This document shows positions 29,813-42,100 of a stretch of 64,000 nt of DNA, one piece after another. The translations under genes and the position numbers were made by a program. The notes beneath the pieces were generated by a model. It searched no databases and was not told the origin of the DNA. It saw only the letters and a list, made by a program, of their open reading frames with translations. Positions within the stretch are counted from its first letter, which is position 1; each line of letters starts with the position of its first letter. The stretch spans positions 244,001-308,000 of the forward strand of contig CAJNDS010000114.1 in assembly GCA_905221605.1 (NCBI GenBank). The letters run 5' to 3'. Source of the DNA: Symbiodinium natans. Taxonomy: Eukaryota; Sar; Dinophyceae; Suessiales; Symbiodiniaceae.

Positions 29813-29910
29813 CTGGAAGAGTAAAGGCTCGGAGTCGGCTTGAGGAGCAGTACCAGGAGCAATAAAAGTAGCAGTAGAAGTAGCATTAGCAGCAGGAGTA
29901 GTAGCAGCAG

Positions 29911-29986
<76 letters not shown>

Positions 29987-29987
29987 C

Positions 29988-30061
<74 letters not shown>

Positions 30062-30115
30062 GAGTAGTAGTAGTAGTAGTAGTAGTAATTAGTAGTAGTA
30101 ATTAGTAGTAGTAAT

Positions 30116-30181
<66 letters not shown>

Positions 30182-33100
30182 GAGTAGCAGTAGTAGTAGT
30201 AGTAGTAGTAGTAGTAGGAGTAGCAGTAGCAGTAGTAGTAGCAGTAGCAATTAGTAGTAGTAGCAATGCCGCGAGCATGCTGCGAGCCACCGGTCCTCCG
30301 CAATGGAAGCCCATGGGCCTCGCTGAACGAGCAAAGCGCCGTGAAGACGTCGAGCCGGCTCGCGGCACGCTGACCTGCTTTGGCGGGGACGCAGCGTCGA
30401 GTCAAGAAGGGTCCTGGGGTCAGAAGAGCAACCGAAAGGTTTAGGGTTTAGGGTTTAGGGTTTAGGGTTTAGGGTTTAGGGTTTAGGGTTTAGGGTTTAG
30501 GGTTTAGGGTTTAGGGTTTAGGGTTTAGGGTTTAGGGTTTAGGGTTTAGGGTTTTTATTCAGGGTTCAGGTCCGGGGAAAGTTTCGAGAAAGTTTCTAGG
30601 AAAGTTTCGGTTTTTAAACTTCTGAATAATTTCAAGTTACAGGGGGCTTTGAGGGTTTAGGGTTTAGGGTTTCGGGTTTCGGGTTTAGGGTTTAGGGTTT
30701 AGGGTTTAGGGTTTAGGGTCAGCATGTCCAAGGCAGTGTCTGCAAGGATCGGCAGTCTTGAAACGCCCTGAGAGACGCCACGGGATCGCCACTGAGGAAA
30801 ACCATCAGCGCCATGCAATGGTGCCGAGCGGCGGAGCCAGCCATGTGCCAGTAGGTGGCCCCGGACCAAGTCTTGCAACAAAGGCTGAAGAGGGAATATT
30901 GGGATTATTGGGGCTTGAGGTCAAAGTTTAAAGAGTCGAGAGAGACTTAACGAGTTCAGGGTGCTCTGTTCAAACAATGCTCCATGACTTAGACTCCATC
31001 TTGTGGGGCTGCGTTCAGGATGGGTCATTCCAGGCATCACGCCTGCAAGCAGGACGGAAGCCAGGTGCAAGGCAGGCAAAAGCACCCGGGCCCTAAACCC
31101 CAAACCCCAAACCGTAAACCCTAAACCCTAAACCCCAAACCCTAAACCCTAAACCCCAAAAGCAGCTTCTGCTTGGAGCTTGGGTGGCCGAAGTGAGCCC
31201 CGTGAGGCCTTGAGCGGCACGCAGTTTCAGGGTTTGTGGTTGGATGAGCTCACCCATGAATCATCTAGGCTTCATTAACGTTAGAACCCCATGTAGGGTT
31301 CTTTTCACGTTTCTAAAAAAACCGAATGTCATGAATCATCTAGGCTTTTCTAACGGGAGAAGAAACCCATTCAGGGCTTTTTTAACGTTTACAAAAAAAC
31401 TAACACGCCCGAAGGCTGGGCCACCCCTAAACCCTAAACCCTAAAGCCTAAACCCTAAACCCTAAAGCTAAACCGAAACCCTAAACCCTAAACCCTAAAC
31501 CCTATGCTTCGGGGTGGCCATCGCTGGGCGCCAGCTGCCACTCGCCGTGCAGCTTGGGGGACACGAGAGCTGCATGCAGCAGAGCTCTCTTTGTATGGAC
31601 CTTGGGTTTAGGGTTTAGGGTTTCGGGTTTAGGGTTTAGGGTTTAGGGTTTAGGGTTTAGGGTTTAGGGTTTAGGGTTTAGGGTTTAGGGTTCAGCATCT
31701 CAAGTCCAAGCATTCACTAGTCAAGAAATTACTCCAGAAAAATACCCACCCGCCCAAAGAATCCCACAACATTAAGAAAATATTGCACTTATGGAACGAC
31801 CTTGCCCAGTAAAAAAATGACCTTGCCCAGTAATGACCTTGCCCAGTAAAAAAAAAATGACCTTGCCCAGTAAAAAATGACCTTGCCCAGTAATGACCTT
31901 GCCCAGTAAAAAAATGACCTTGCCCAGTAAAAACACAACCTTGCCCAGTAAAAACACAACCTTGCCCAATAAAAAGATGACCTTGCCCAGTAATGACCTT
32001 GCCCAGTAAAAAATGACCTTGCCCAGCAAAAAATGACCTTGCCCAGTAAAAAAATGACCTTGCCCAGTAAAAAGATGACCTTGCCCAGTAAAAAGATGAC
32101 CTTGCCCAGTAACATTTTTACTGGGCAAGGTCATTTTTTTACTGGGCAAGGTCGTTTTTTTGGACGAAACGACCTTGCCCAGTAAAAATGCCCTTGCCCA
32201 GTAAATCACCTTGCGCAGAAAAAAATGACCTTGCCCAGTAACTCCTTAACATTTAAATTATATACGAAAGAGAGGTTAGGGTTTAGGGTTTAGGGTTTAG
32301 GGTTTAGGGTTCAGGGTTCAGGGTTCAGGGTTCAGGGTTTAGGGTTTAGGGTTTAGGGTTGAGGGTTTAGGGTTGAGGGTTTAGGGTTTAGGGTTTAGGG
32401 TTTAGGGTTTAGGGTTTAGGGTTTAGGGTTTAGGGTTTAGGGTTTAGGGTTTAGGGTTTAGGGTTTAGCTCCAAATCCCTGCGTTCCATTCAACCTGGAG
32501 AACGACAAGGGGGCGCCGGGCACGCTAAGGCGGCCGCCGGGTAGTCGGGCTTGATGGAAATGCTGATTGCAGCCAGAGCTTTGCTGTTGCCTTTCCTTGC
32601 AGGGGAACGTTGCGACAGGGATTCCACATCCACTAAGGTGGCTTCTGATAGTGACGTGCTGTGTTGTGGGCAGCCACTGCCTCAGACGAAAGCTTTGACA
32701 AGCGGCATTTCCGCAAAGGTGTCGATTGCCTCGCTGAGATCCTCACGCAGCAATCCGGCAAATTCGGCAGATTATTGACCCTAAACCCCAAACCCCAAAC
32801 CCCAACCCTAAACCCTAAACCCTAAACCCTAAACCCTGAACCCTAAACCCTAAACCCTTTGCTGCCCAGTGGCCTCATTCAGCTCGTCTCCATAGTATCC
32901 AAGCTGTTGGAGCACCTCGCACTACTGCGCAAAGACATGACAGATAAGCGGTGTATCATGATCTTCCGCTCCGTGAAGCCACGAAGGAACACACTGCCCT
33001 GCAAAAATCGCTGCTACAATTCTTGCGGGAGGCAGGATGGGACGAAAGCATCGAGCACGCAGAACGCCTGAGTTCAACTATCAATTGGCACAAAGGCCAG

Positions 33101-36100
33101 ACAGACTCCTTCTTGACCTGGCCCGACGGAACTCGTTTCGAGTGGAACTACAGCCCCCTGAGCCCTCAAACCCTTCGGGCGATCCTGGCTTGTCCCTCAG
33201 CCCCTAATTTTGGGATGTTCCCTCTTATACTAGCAGTCCTTAATAGGGATTATAATTAGGGGTGCTACGACTCCCTATACAGGGCTGTTAGTATAAGGAG
33301 AACATCCCAAGCCCTAATCCCTGAACTCCTGAACCCAAGAAGCCTGGTAAGCTTGCCCGGGGCGGTTTTGGGGGGCGGGCTTTTGAGTTCACCCCTACAC
33401 CGGTTCAGCTCTCGCAAGCCAAGGAAACGCACCTGAGAAGTTCTCTAAATTAGGGTCCCTAAACCCTAAACCCTAAACCCTAAACCCGAAACCCTAAACC
33501 CACTTTAGAGAACTGCCCACATGTTGGCCAGAGGAAGTCTTGCCTTGCCTCCAACACCAGCTCGGGGGAGTCCGCGAAGAGACGGGCTCCCCCCCCGCGA
33601 ACCATCTCCACGCCCTTCAGGGAACCGCAGGCCTCTGCACAGCTTGGGGTTTAGGGTTTAGGGTTTAGGGGTTAGGGTTTAGGGTTTAGGGTTTAGGGTT
33701 TAGGGTTTAGGGTTTAGGGTTTAGGGTTTAGGGTTTAGGGTTTAGGGTTTAGGGTTTAGGGTTTAGGGTTTAGGTTTAGGGGTTAGGGTTTAGGGTTTAG
33801 GGTTTTGGGTTTAGGGTTTAGGGTTTAGGGTTTAGGGTTTAGGGTTTAGGGTTTAGGGTTTAGGGTTTAGGGTTTAGGGTTTAGGGTTTAGGGTTTAGGG
33901 TTTAGGGTTTAGGGTCTGCACAGCTCTGAGGGAATGAGGTACCCTCTATGATACCTTGAAGGGTTTTTCTAGGGCCCGACTTCCCTCATTCCCTACTAAG
34001 AACCAGGGGGCCGTTTGCGGTGTAAGGTGGAGGTTGTAGGGGGTTCAGGGGCCTCGGGAGGAGGTGCCTCGAGCTTCGGGTGTAAATCCTAAAACCCGAC
34101 ACCTGGAATCTGAACCCCTCCAGCCATGCCTCCAGCCACGCCTTCGACGAGACCTGCTGGTGAGCTAAGTTTTGTCTTCCTCGGGACTTTAGGGTTTAGG
34201 GTTTAGGGTTTAGGGTTTAGGGTTTAGGGTTTAGGGTTTAGGGTTTAGGGTTTAGGGTTTAGGGTTTAGGGTTTAGGGTTTAGGGTTTAGGGTTTAGGGT
34301 TTAGGGTTTAGGGTTTAGGGCCCTAAACCCCAAATCCTAGACCCTGAACCCTAAAGGACCTCCCCTACCACGCCGGCCTGCGTCCCCAAGGGCATCACGA
34401 AGACCCCGGCATGAGGACAAGGAGACCAGGAGCTGCCATTCGTCGACAGCTCCTGGTGTAGGGTTTGGGGTTTGGGGTTTGGGGTTTAGGGTTTAGGGTT
34501 TAGGGTTTAGGGTTTAGGGTTTAGGGTTTAGGATTTAGGGTTTAGGGTTCAGGGTGCGTAGTAGGGCTTCGAGGGCGGCGTATAGGCTGCCCCTCCGGTT
34601 CCATTACAAGCCCTCCAGGCCTCGAAACTCCCCAGAGGAGGAACCCTAAACCCCTAAACCCTTAAACCCTAAAACCCCAAAAAACCCATAAACACCTGAA
34701 AAACCTCAAAATCCCTCAAACCCTACCCTTAAGCCCGAATAAAGCCTAACACCCTAAAACCCTAACACCCTAAACCTTAATAAACCCTAACGGTCTAGAA
34801 CCCTAACACCCTAACACCCGAAACCCTAAACCCTGAACCCTACACCCTAAACCCTAAACCCTAAATCCTAAACCCTAAACCCCAAACCACCCCTCAACGT
34901 GCCTCCAGCGCCTCCTGGAAAGCCAAAAGCTTGGGCCACGCCGTCAGCGCCTTCTTGGGCTTCGGGCTCCCGCAGGCCCCGAAGTCAGACTTAAAAGGCA
35001 GGGCTTGAGAGTTTAGGGCTTAAGGGTTTAAGGGTTTAAGGGTTTAAGGGTTTAAGGGTTTAAGGGTTTAAGGGTTTAAGGGTTTAAGGGTTTAGGGTTT
35101 AGGGCTTAGGGTTTAGGGTTTAGGGTTTACTGGGTGGTGCTTTAAAGCACTTTGAAAATCACCTATGAATAGGTTCCCTTAAAAGGGAGAGGAGGGAAAT
35201 TGCAAGTTATCCCAAAGCACAACCCAGTTTAGGAGTGCTTGCTGAGGTCCTGAATTCTGAAGAGTGCGGCAAAAGAAGGCCCACGACGCAGGTGTACTCC
35301 ACCACAGCAGCTGTTAAGAGGCGTGGCACCGAGCACTTGCGCATAGTTCCAAGAATAGCAAGGGGTTTAGGGTTTAGGGTTTAGGGTTGAGGGTTTAGGG
35401 TTTAGGGTTTAGGGTTTAGGGTTACTCAAGTTAATGGTTGGCGAGCTTGGGCTTAGCAGGCTCTGGGGCTTCACGTCTTCGATCCAACAACGACAACAAG
35501 CAGCCAACCAACAACACTGAACACGACTGCGATTGCCCGATGAAACCTTCGGATGCAAAATGGAGGTTTACGACAATAAGGGGCCCTAATATAGTTTCCA
35601 AATAATAGGATTCCCTTGTAATAAGGACCCCAAGAAGGGTACCCCTAATATCGGAAACCCCCAGATGTCAATCTCAAGGTTGGCATTTGGAGCCTTCCCC
35701 TGAGCTGCAAAGAGCTTCGCCACTGCTGGCAGCAGAGGGTGGTCCTTGGTTTAGGGTTCAGGGTTTAGGGTTTAGGGTTTAGGGTTTAGGGTTTTTGGGG
35801 TTTAGGGTTTAGGGTTTAGGGTTCCACGTAGACTCAGCCAATGCTGATGTGCTCGAGACAAGCCCATATAGAGGAGCTGAGACTCCATGAGACCAAACTC
35901 AAATCTTTAGGGTTTAGGGTTTAGGGTTCCCTCTTGGGCTGCTTATTATCAGGAATCCTACTATTTTTGGACTCTATTAGGGTCCCTAATTTTCGTAAAC
36001 CCCTGACAGGCCGTTGAGGGCTTCGGGCTTTACATCTTTGATGAGGGGAGTTGAGAAGCGTTGGTCCGCACCCCCACCCACCCTAAACCCCCTAAACCCT

Positions 36101-39100
36101 AAACCCTAAACCCTAAACCCTAAACCCTAAACCCTAGAGTTTCACGGCATGCTGAACCTGCGAGTCTTCCACGCCGACGGCTATGGACCAGTTCGGCTTA
36201 AAGCCAAGCGAGAGAAGTATGAGTCACAGGGTACACGCCTGAGACATCACCCTGAATGCAAAGCACTACAAGAGCAGAGGCCACAGGAGATAGGAGTAGA
36301 TGTCACAAAGTCAACAGCCATTCATGGGCAATCGGGGGTCGTCTAGGGGAGCAGGAGCTGTGCTTTCAATTCCTCAGAGGTCCTACGGACCGGTCCCGCA
36401 TCTGCTTGAAAACAAGTTCAACAAGCAGCGGCCTCCCACCCAACCCAACATCACCACCCATTGCGGTAATCAACTGCTGGGTTTTATCTTGTGACTGTAC
36501 TTTATTACCATCGTAGTGATCTAGGGGCTTATAGGTGAGTGATAAGTACAGCTATAATTGGTTAATAAGTACCCTGAACCTCCAAGTACACCCCACGGCC
36601 CAAGAGAATCTGTGAGATAAAGCCCAGGTGCGGACGACTCGGACGGCCCCCAAAACCCTCTGCAAAAAGATTCCCATGATCCTCTTATAACCCAATACGG
36701 AAAACTCGAACATGTCCCCAGGGGCCTACGCCTAAACCCTAAACCCTCAACCCTCAACCCTAAACCCTCAACCCTAAACCCTAAACTCGGAACCCTATAG
36801 GGCATCTCAGGACCAGCAGCATGGGCCTCTAGGTAGTTCAGCTCGCAGAGCTTCGTCCGCAGGGTGTTCAGGAGGAGGGGCTCCACCTAGAAGTTTAGGG
36901 TTTAGGGTTTAGGGTTTAGGGTTTAGGGTTTAGGGTTTAGGGTTTAGGGTTTAAGGTTTAGGGTTAGGGTTTAGGGTTTATTTAGGGTTTAGGGAAAATG
37001 GGGGTACCCTTTTTAGGGGGGTCCCTTCCTTAGGGGTTATTAGAAGGGGTTCATTATTTTGGGTGGAGCGGGGCTTCCGGGCTCTAAGGCTGCTGGGCCT
37101 GGGCATGAACCCACAGCTGCATCTGCAATGGTTTAGGCTTCAACCCTACACCCTCTACCCTCTACCCTCTACCCTAAACCCTAAACCCTAAACCCTAAAC
37201 CCTAAACCCAGGGTTCAGGGTCCAGGCGTCGAGGGCTTAACTTTAGAGCCGGCATGGCACCTGGCCCGCTTTCCCAAACTGCGCGGGGTGGAGGTCCTCG
37301 ATGCGGCTCCACCCGTCCGGCTGCCTCAAGGGGTTTAGGGTTTAGGGTTTAGGGTTTAGGGTTTAGGGTTTAGGGTTTAGGGTGTTGGGTTTAGGGTTTT
37401 AGGGTTTTAGGGTTTTAGGGTTCTAGGGTTTAGGGTTTAGGGTTTAGGGTTTGGGGTTTCGGCACATTTGTTTATGGGATTACAGTTCAGGGTTTATGGC
37501 AGATGCCTCTCGGGCAATCCCGAAGCTCCATGTGACTTGCCAGTGCCCGCGAAGCCAGATTGAACGACGCAACTAGGTTTACATAGGTGGCTTGTGGAGG
37601 TTAGGGGTTGTAAGGGCTCCGAAAAAAAATGCACGTGGGGCATGCAGGATCAGGATGCATCGGAATCCCCACCGAGACGCAGGACGATCTTCTTCGTGGG
37701 GCGGCGCTCCACTGCGTCGTCGCTCTGAAACCATTCCACCTGTCTCCAAAAACCATGGTTTGCTTGCACTTCTTCATGCTGCTTATTATGCATATAAGAT
37801 TAAAACTAGGATGTAGGCTTTAGCCTTTTGAGTAAGAGGAGTTCGATGGCATGGAATGGGAGGCGCAACCCTCAGAGGATCAGGTTCCCGAACCTCCAAA
37901 GGCTTCGGGCTTCGGGGCTCCTTGCAGCGTAAGGCCCTCGATCTCGAGCCATGCACCAAACAAAACCAAGACACACAACACCCCCACAGTCTAGCAACTC
38001 CACGGGCAGAGAGGTTTTGTGGCATCGGCAACACTGCGAACCGCAGGGGATATAGAAAGGGTCCACCCCCGTCCCCATTCTCAAACGCACTAACAAGGAC
38101 ACAACGATGCGAAGCAAGTGTCTAGCACCGGCGAGCAGCAGGGGTTGCGAGCGGAGAGCAACAGTGCGTGGCTGGGTTGGGGGGAAAAATCATCAAAGCA
38201 CATCGACCTGAATACATGATGAGATTGATAATAACAATAATGACAATAATAATAACAACAATAATAATTCAGGTCTATGTAAGAGACGGAAGCTGGTGGG
38301 GAGCACCCGAACACCCCGAAAGAGCCCTTGGCCTCCGCAACAGATTTCCAGGCTTCGGCCACCTGGGGCGCTGCTGCCAAAGGCAGCAGCGCCAAGGTGG
38401 CGACGCCCTGGGCCTTGAGACGCTCCTGGGGTTTAGGGTTGAAGGACTTTAGGGTCTGAGGGTTGAAGGACTTGAGGGTCTGAGGGTTGAAGGACTTCAG
38501 GGTCTGAGGGTTTAAGGACTTCAGGGTCTTAGGGCTTAATGACTTCAGGGTCTTAGGGTCCTAGGGACTTTGGGTTTAGAGCCATTGGGTGCAGGGCTTA
38601 GGCTTCAAATTCAGGGTGCAGGGCTTAGGCTTCAGCGACAGTCCAGCAGAAAGAGGAAGTCAGTGTCGGGGGCAGCCAGGGCGATGGCGTTCACTTTGTC
38701 CTCTGATCACGAACGTGCGCCCGCGCAGCCGAGAAAGTGTTTATCAGCCGCATGAAACACGCTGGGGGCTTCCGAAAGGGAGGTCCAGGGCTTTTAGCCC
38801 TAAACCCTAAACCCTAAACCCTAAACCCTAAACAGGGTTTCAATTGTTCGGGGGACACTCCTGGAAGGCCAGCCTGGCAGCCTCGAAGGCCACGGCGATG
38901 TCGTTTGGATCCTCCACCGCGGGGGGCAGAGGAGGGGGGGGGGCTTAGGCTGAGGGTTATTGTGGGCTAAGGGTTATTCAAGCGCCATGACTATTCAAAG
39001 GGTAGCTACTATTGAGCTAGGACAGTGCCCCGCCGCCAGCAGGCGCCCTAAAAACCCCCAAACCCTAAACCCTATGTTATCAGCCCTCAGCCCTAAACCC

Positions 39101-42100
39101 TAACCCTAAACCCGAAGCCCTACACCCTAAGCGCTACACCCCCTTGTAAAACCTCGAACCATGTCGCGACAGCTCCCGCCCAGCCTTCCCGCCTTTTCCG
39201 CGCGGCACCACCACGAGGCTCAGCCCATCCGGGAGAGCGAGACGAGGCCGCGAGGCCTGGTTTCGTGCTTTTCCGTTTGGGTTACGCGAGAGGTTATTGT
39301 CACTATACGATTATTACAATGATTACTATTATTACTATTATTACTATTACTACTATTACTATTATTACTATTATTATTGCTATTCTTACTATTCTTACTA
39401 TTATTACTATTATTACTATTATTACTATTATTACTATTATTACTATTATTACTATTATTACTATTATTACTATTATTACTATTATTACTATTATTACTAT
39501 TATTACTATTACTACTATTACTATTATTACTATTATTATTGCTATTCTTACTATTCTTACTATTATTACTATTATTACTATTATTACTATTATTACTATA
39601 TTACTGTATTACTATATTACTATTATTTACTATTATTACGACTATTATTACTGTTATTATTATTCTTACGACTATTTACAAATACTACTATGATTACTTA
39701 TTACTATTATGACCATTATTGCCATTTCTTACTTATTACCATTTTTGCTATATTACTATTCTTTCTTACTATTCTACTATTCTTGCTTTTCTTCTATTCT
39801 ATTCGTCTACTATTCTTACTATTCTTACTATTCTTACTATTCTTATCTTAGTGTTCTTACTTCTTACTATTCTTACTATCTTACTATTTCTATTCTTACA
39901 TTCTTACTATTCTTACTAGTCTATTCTATAGTCTATTCTTACTATTCTTACTATTCTTACTGTTCTTACTGTTCTTACTATTCTTACTATTCTTACTATA
40001 CGTACTATTCTTACTATTCTTACTATTCTTACTATTCTTACTATTCTTACTATTCTTACTATTCTCATTATTCTTACCATTCTTACTATTCTTACTATTG
40101 TTACTATTCTTACTATTCTTACTATTCTTACTTTCTTACAATCTTACTATTCTTACTATTCTTACTATTCTTACTATTCTTACTATTCTTACTATTCTTA
40201 CTATTCTTACTATTCTTACTCTTATTGCTCTTCTTACCCTTCTTGCGCTTCTTACTATTGTTACTATTCTTACTCGTCTTACTCTTCTTACTCTTCTTGC
40301 ATTTCTTAATACTTTTACTGCTCGTACTACTCTTACTGCTCGAACTACTTTTACTACTCTTACTACTCTAGCTACTTTAGTACTCTTACTACTCGTACTA
40401 CTCTTACTACTCTTACTACTCTTACTACTCTTACTACTCTTACTACTCTTACTACTCTTACTACTCTTACTACTCTTACTACTCTTACTACTCTTACTAC
40501 TCTTACTACTCTTACTACTCTTACTATTCTTACTACTCTAACTACTCTAACTACTCTGTCATTCTATCCTTTCTATCACGACTATCATTACCATCGTTAC
40601 TATCGTTACTATCATTACTCGCATTGCTATCATTGCTATCATTGCTATCATTGTTCTCGTTGCTATCATTTGCACTTGTTATCATTATCATTATGAGTAT
40701 CAAAATGTAGATTACTGTTATTACTATTTTTATGTGAGGGTTGTCATGGGGCCTTTTTTGGGGGGGGCTATTCTACAACTCTCAACAGGTACGGCGCTTT
40801 ACCGCCGATTGGAGCCCTTTCCAAGGCTTCGAATCTCCCTCGCTGGAGCCCAAACCCGTTGAACGTGCACGATTATTGTTTGCATGCATCACGACCCGCA
40901 CCAACCGGAAGGTCAAACCCTAAACCATTCAGACGATGGTAGAATCTTGAAAGCAGCCTGAAGACAGTGCAGACCACACCAGCTGCCAGGCGCCCGCGGC
41001 GGCGGACGGCCGCCAGGAGGGCCGGGAAGTGGCGCGGCCCGAAAACATCGCCTTCGGATGGAAAGGTTTAGGGTTTAGGGTTTAGGCTGTAGGGCTTAGG
41101 GTTTAGGGTTGAGGGTAGAGGGTTGAGGGTTGAGGGTTGAGGGTTTAGGGTTTAGAGTTTAGGGTTTATGGTTTATGGTTTAGAGTTTAGGGTTTAGGGT
41201 TTAGGGTTTAGGGTTTAGGGTTTAGGGTTTAGGGTTTAGGGTTTAGGGTTTAGGGTTTAATTAGGGTTTAGAACATATCTTGTGAGTAACTTACTTAACA
41301 TAATACTAGGTGTAACAGCGCTAGTTGTGTCTATGCCTTGTTCCCGAGGCCTTCGGCTTTCAGGGCAGAACAGGCTTCATGCCTCCCTTTTGCGAACCTT
41401 TTCGAGCTACCTCTGAGGTACCTGCCATCGATCACCATGCCGTAGCGGCGTGGCACGGGTGGCCTCTCCAAAGCCACGCCATGGGTGGGGAGGTTGATAG
41501 GGCTGCTATGCTTGGGTCTGCATGGGGGGGGGGGGGGGTTTTGAGGGTTGGTTCAGTCACAGTAGCGTGCACTGTGGTTCTATGCGCAATCTCAACCCAC
41601 CCTTGGCATGCTGACATGTTTGCGGCCTTCCAGGTGCTGCGGCGTCTGGCACGGCGCCAACGCCACGGCGCCCAAGCTGGCGGCATGCACGGCAAGGAGC
41701 TGGGAGCATGGGATGGGTGCCGGTTCCTTCGGTCCTGAAGCCTCTGTCAGAGCCCTGCGCTGGCACGCCCTTCGTGGCGCTCGCAACATGCAGAACAAGG
41801 CAATGGAGGGGGGCCGAACGGGGCTCCTAACTGGCATCCCTGCCCTTACTCCCTTCGGGGCTTCCAGGTGAAGAGTTCACTGGGGTCGTGAGGACCGCAG
41901 ATAAACCTCCGCGAGACGCGGCGCCTGCCTGCGCCGCAAGAAGGCGGCGCATGGAGCCCGCGAGGGCTTCAGAGCTAAACCCTAAACCCTAAACCCTAAA
42001 CCCTAAACCCTAAACCCTAAACCCTAAACCCTAAACCCTAAACCCTAAACCCTAAACCCATGACCGCCCTGCTTCCGGAAGCTCCGACAACCCTAAACCC

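Noticed and set aside
31796-32240. CRISPR-like array
   Set aside because: Units are directly adjacent with only A-runs between them; there are no unique spacers and the genome is eukaryotic.
39296-40541. Long Tyr-, Leu- and Ile-rich open frames (up to 220 codons)
   Set aside because: Pure translations of the TTACTA microsatellite in different frames.
41325-41871. Several overlapping open frames on both strands
   Set aside because: GC-rich DNA is open in most frames here; no frame stands out by motif or splice site.
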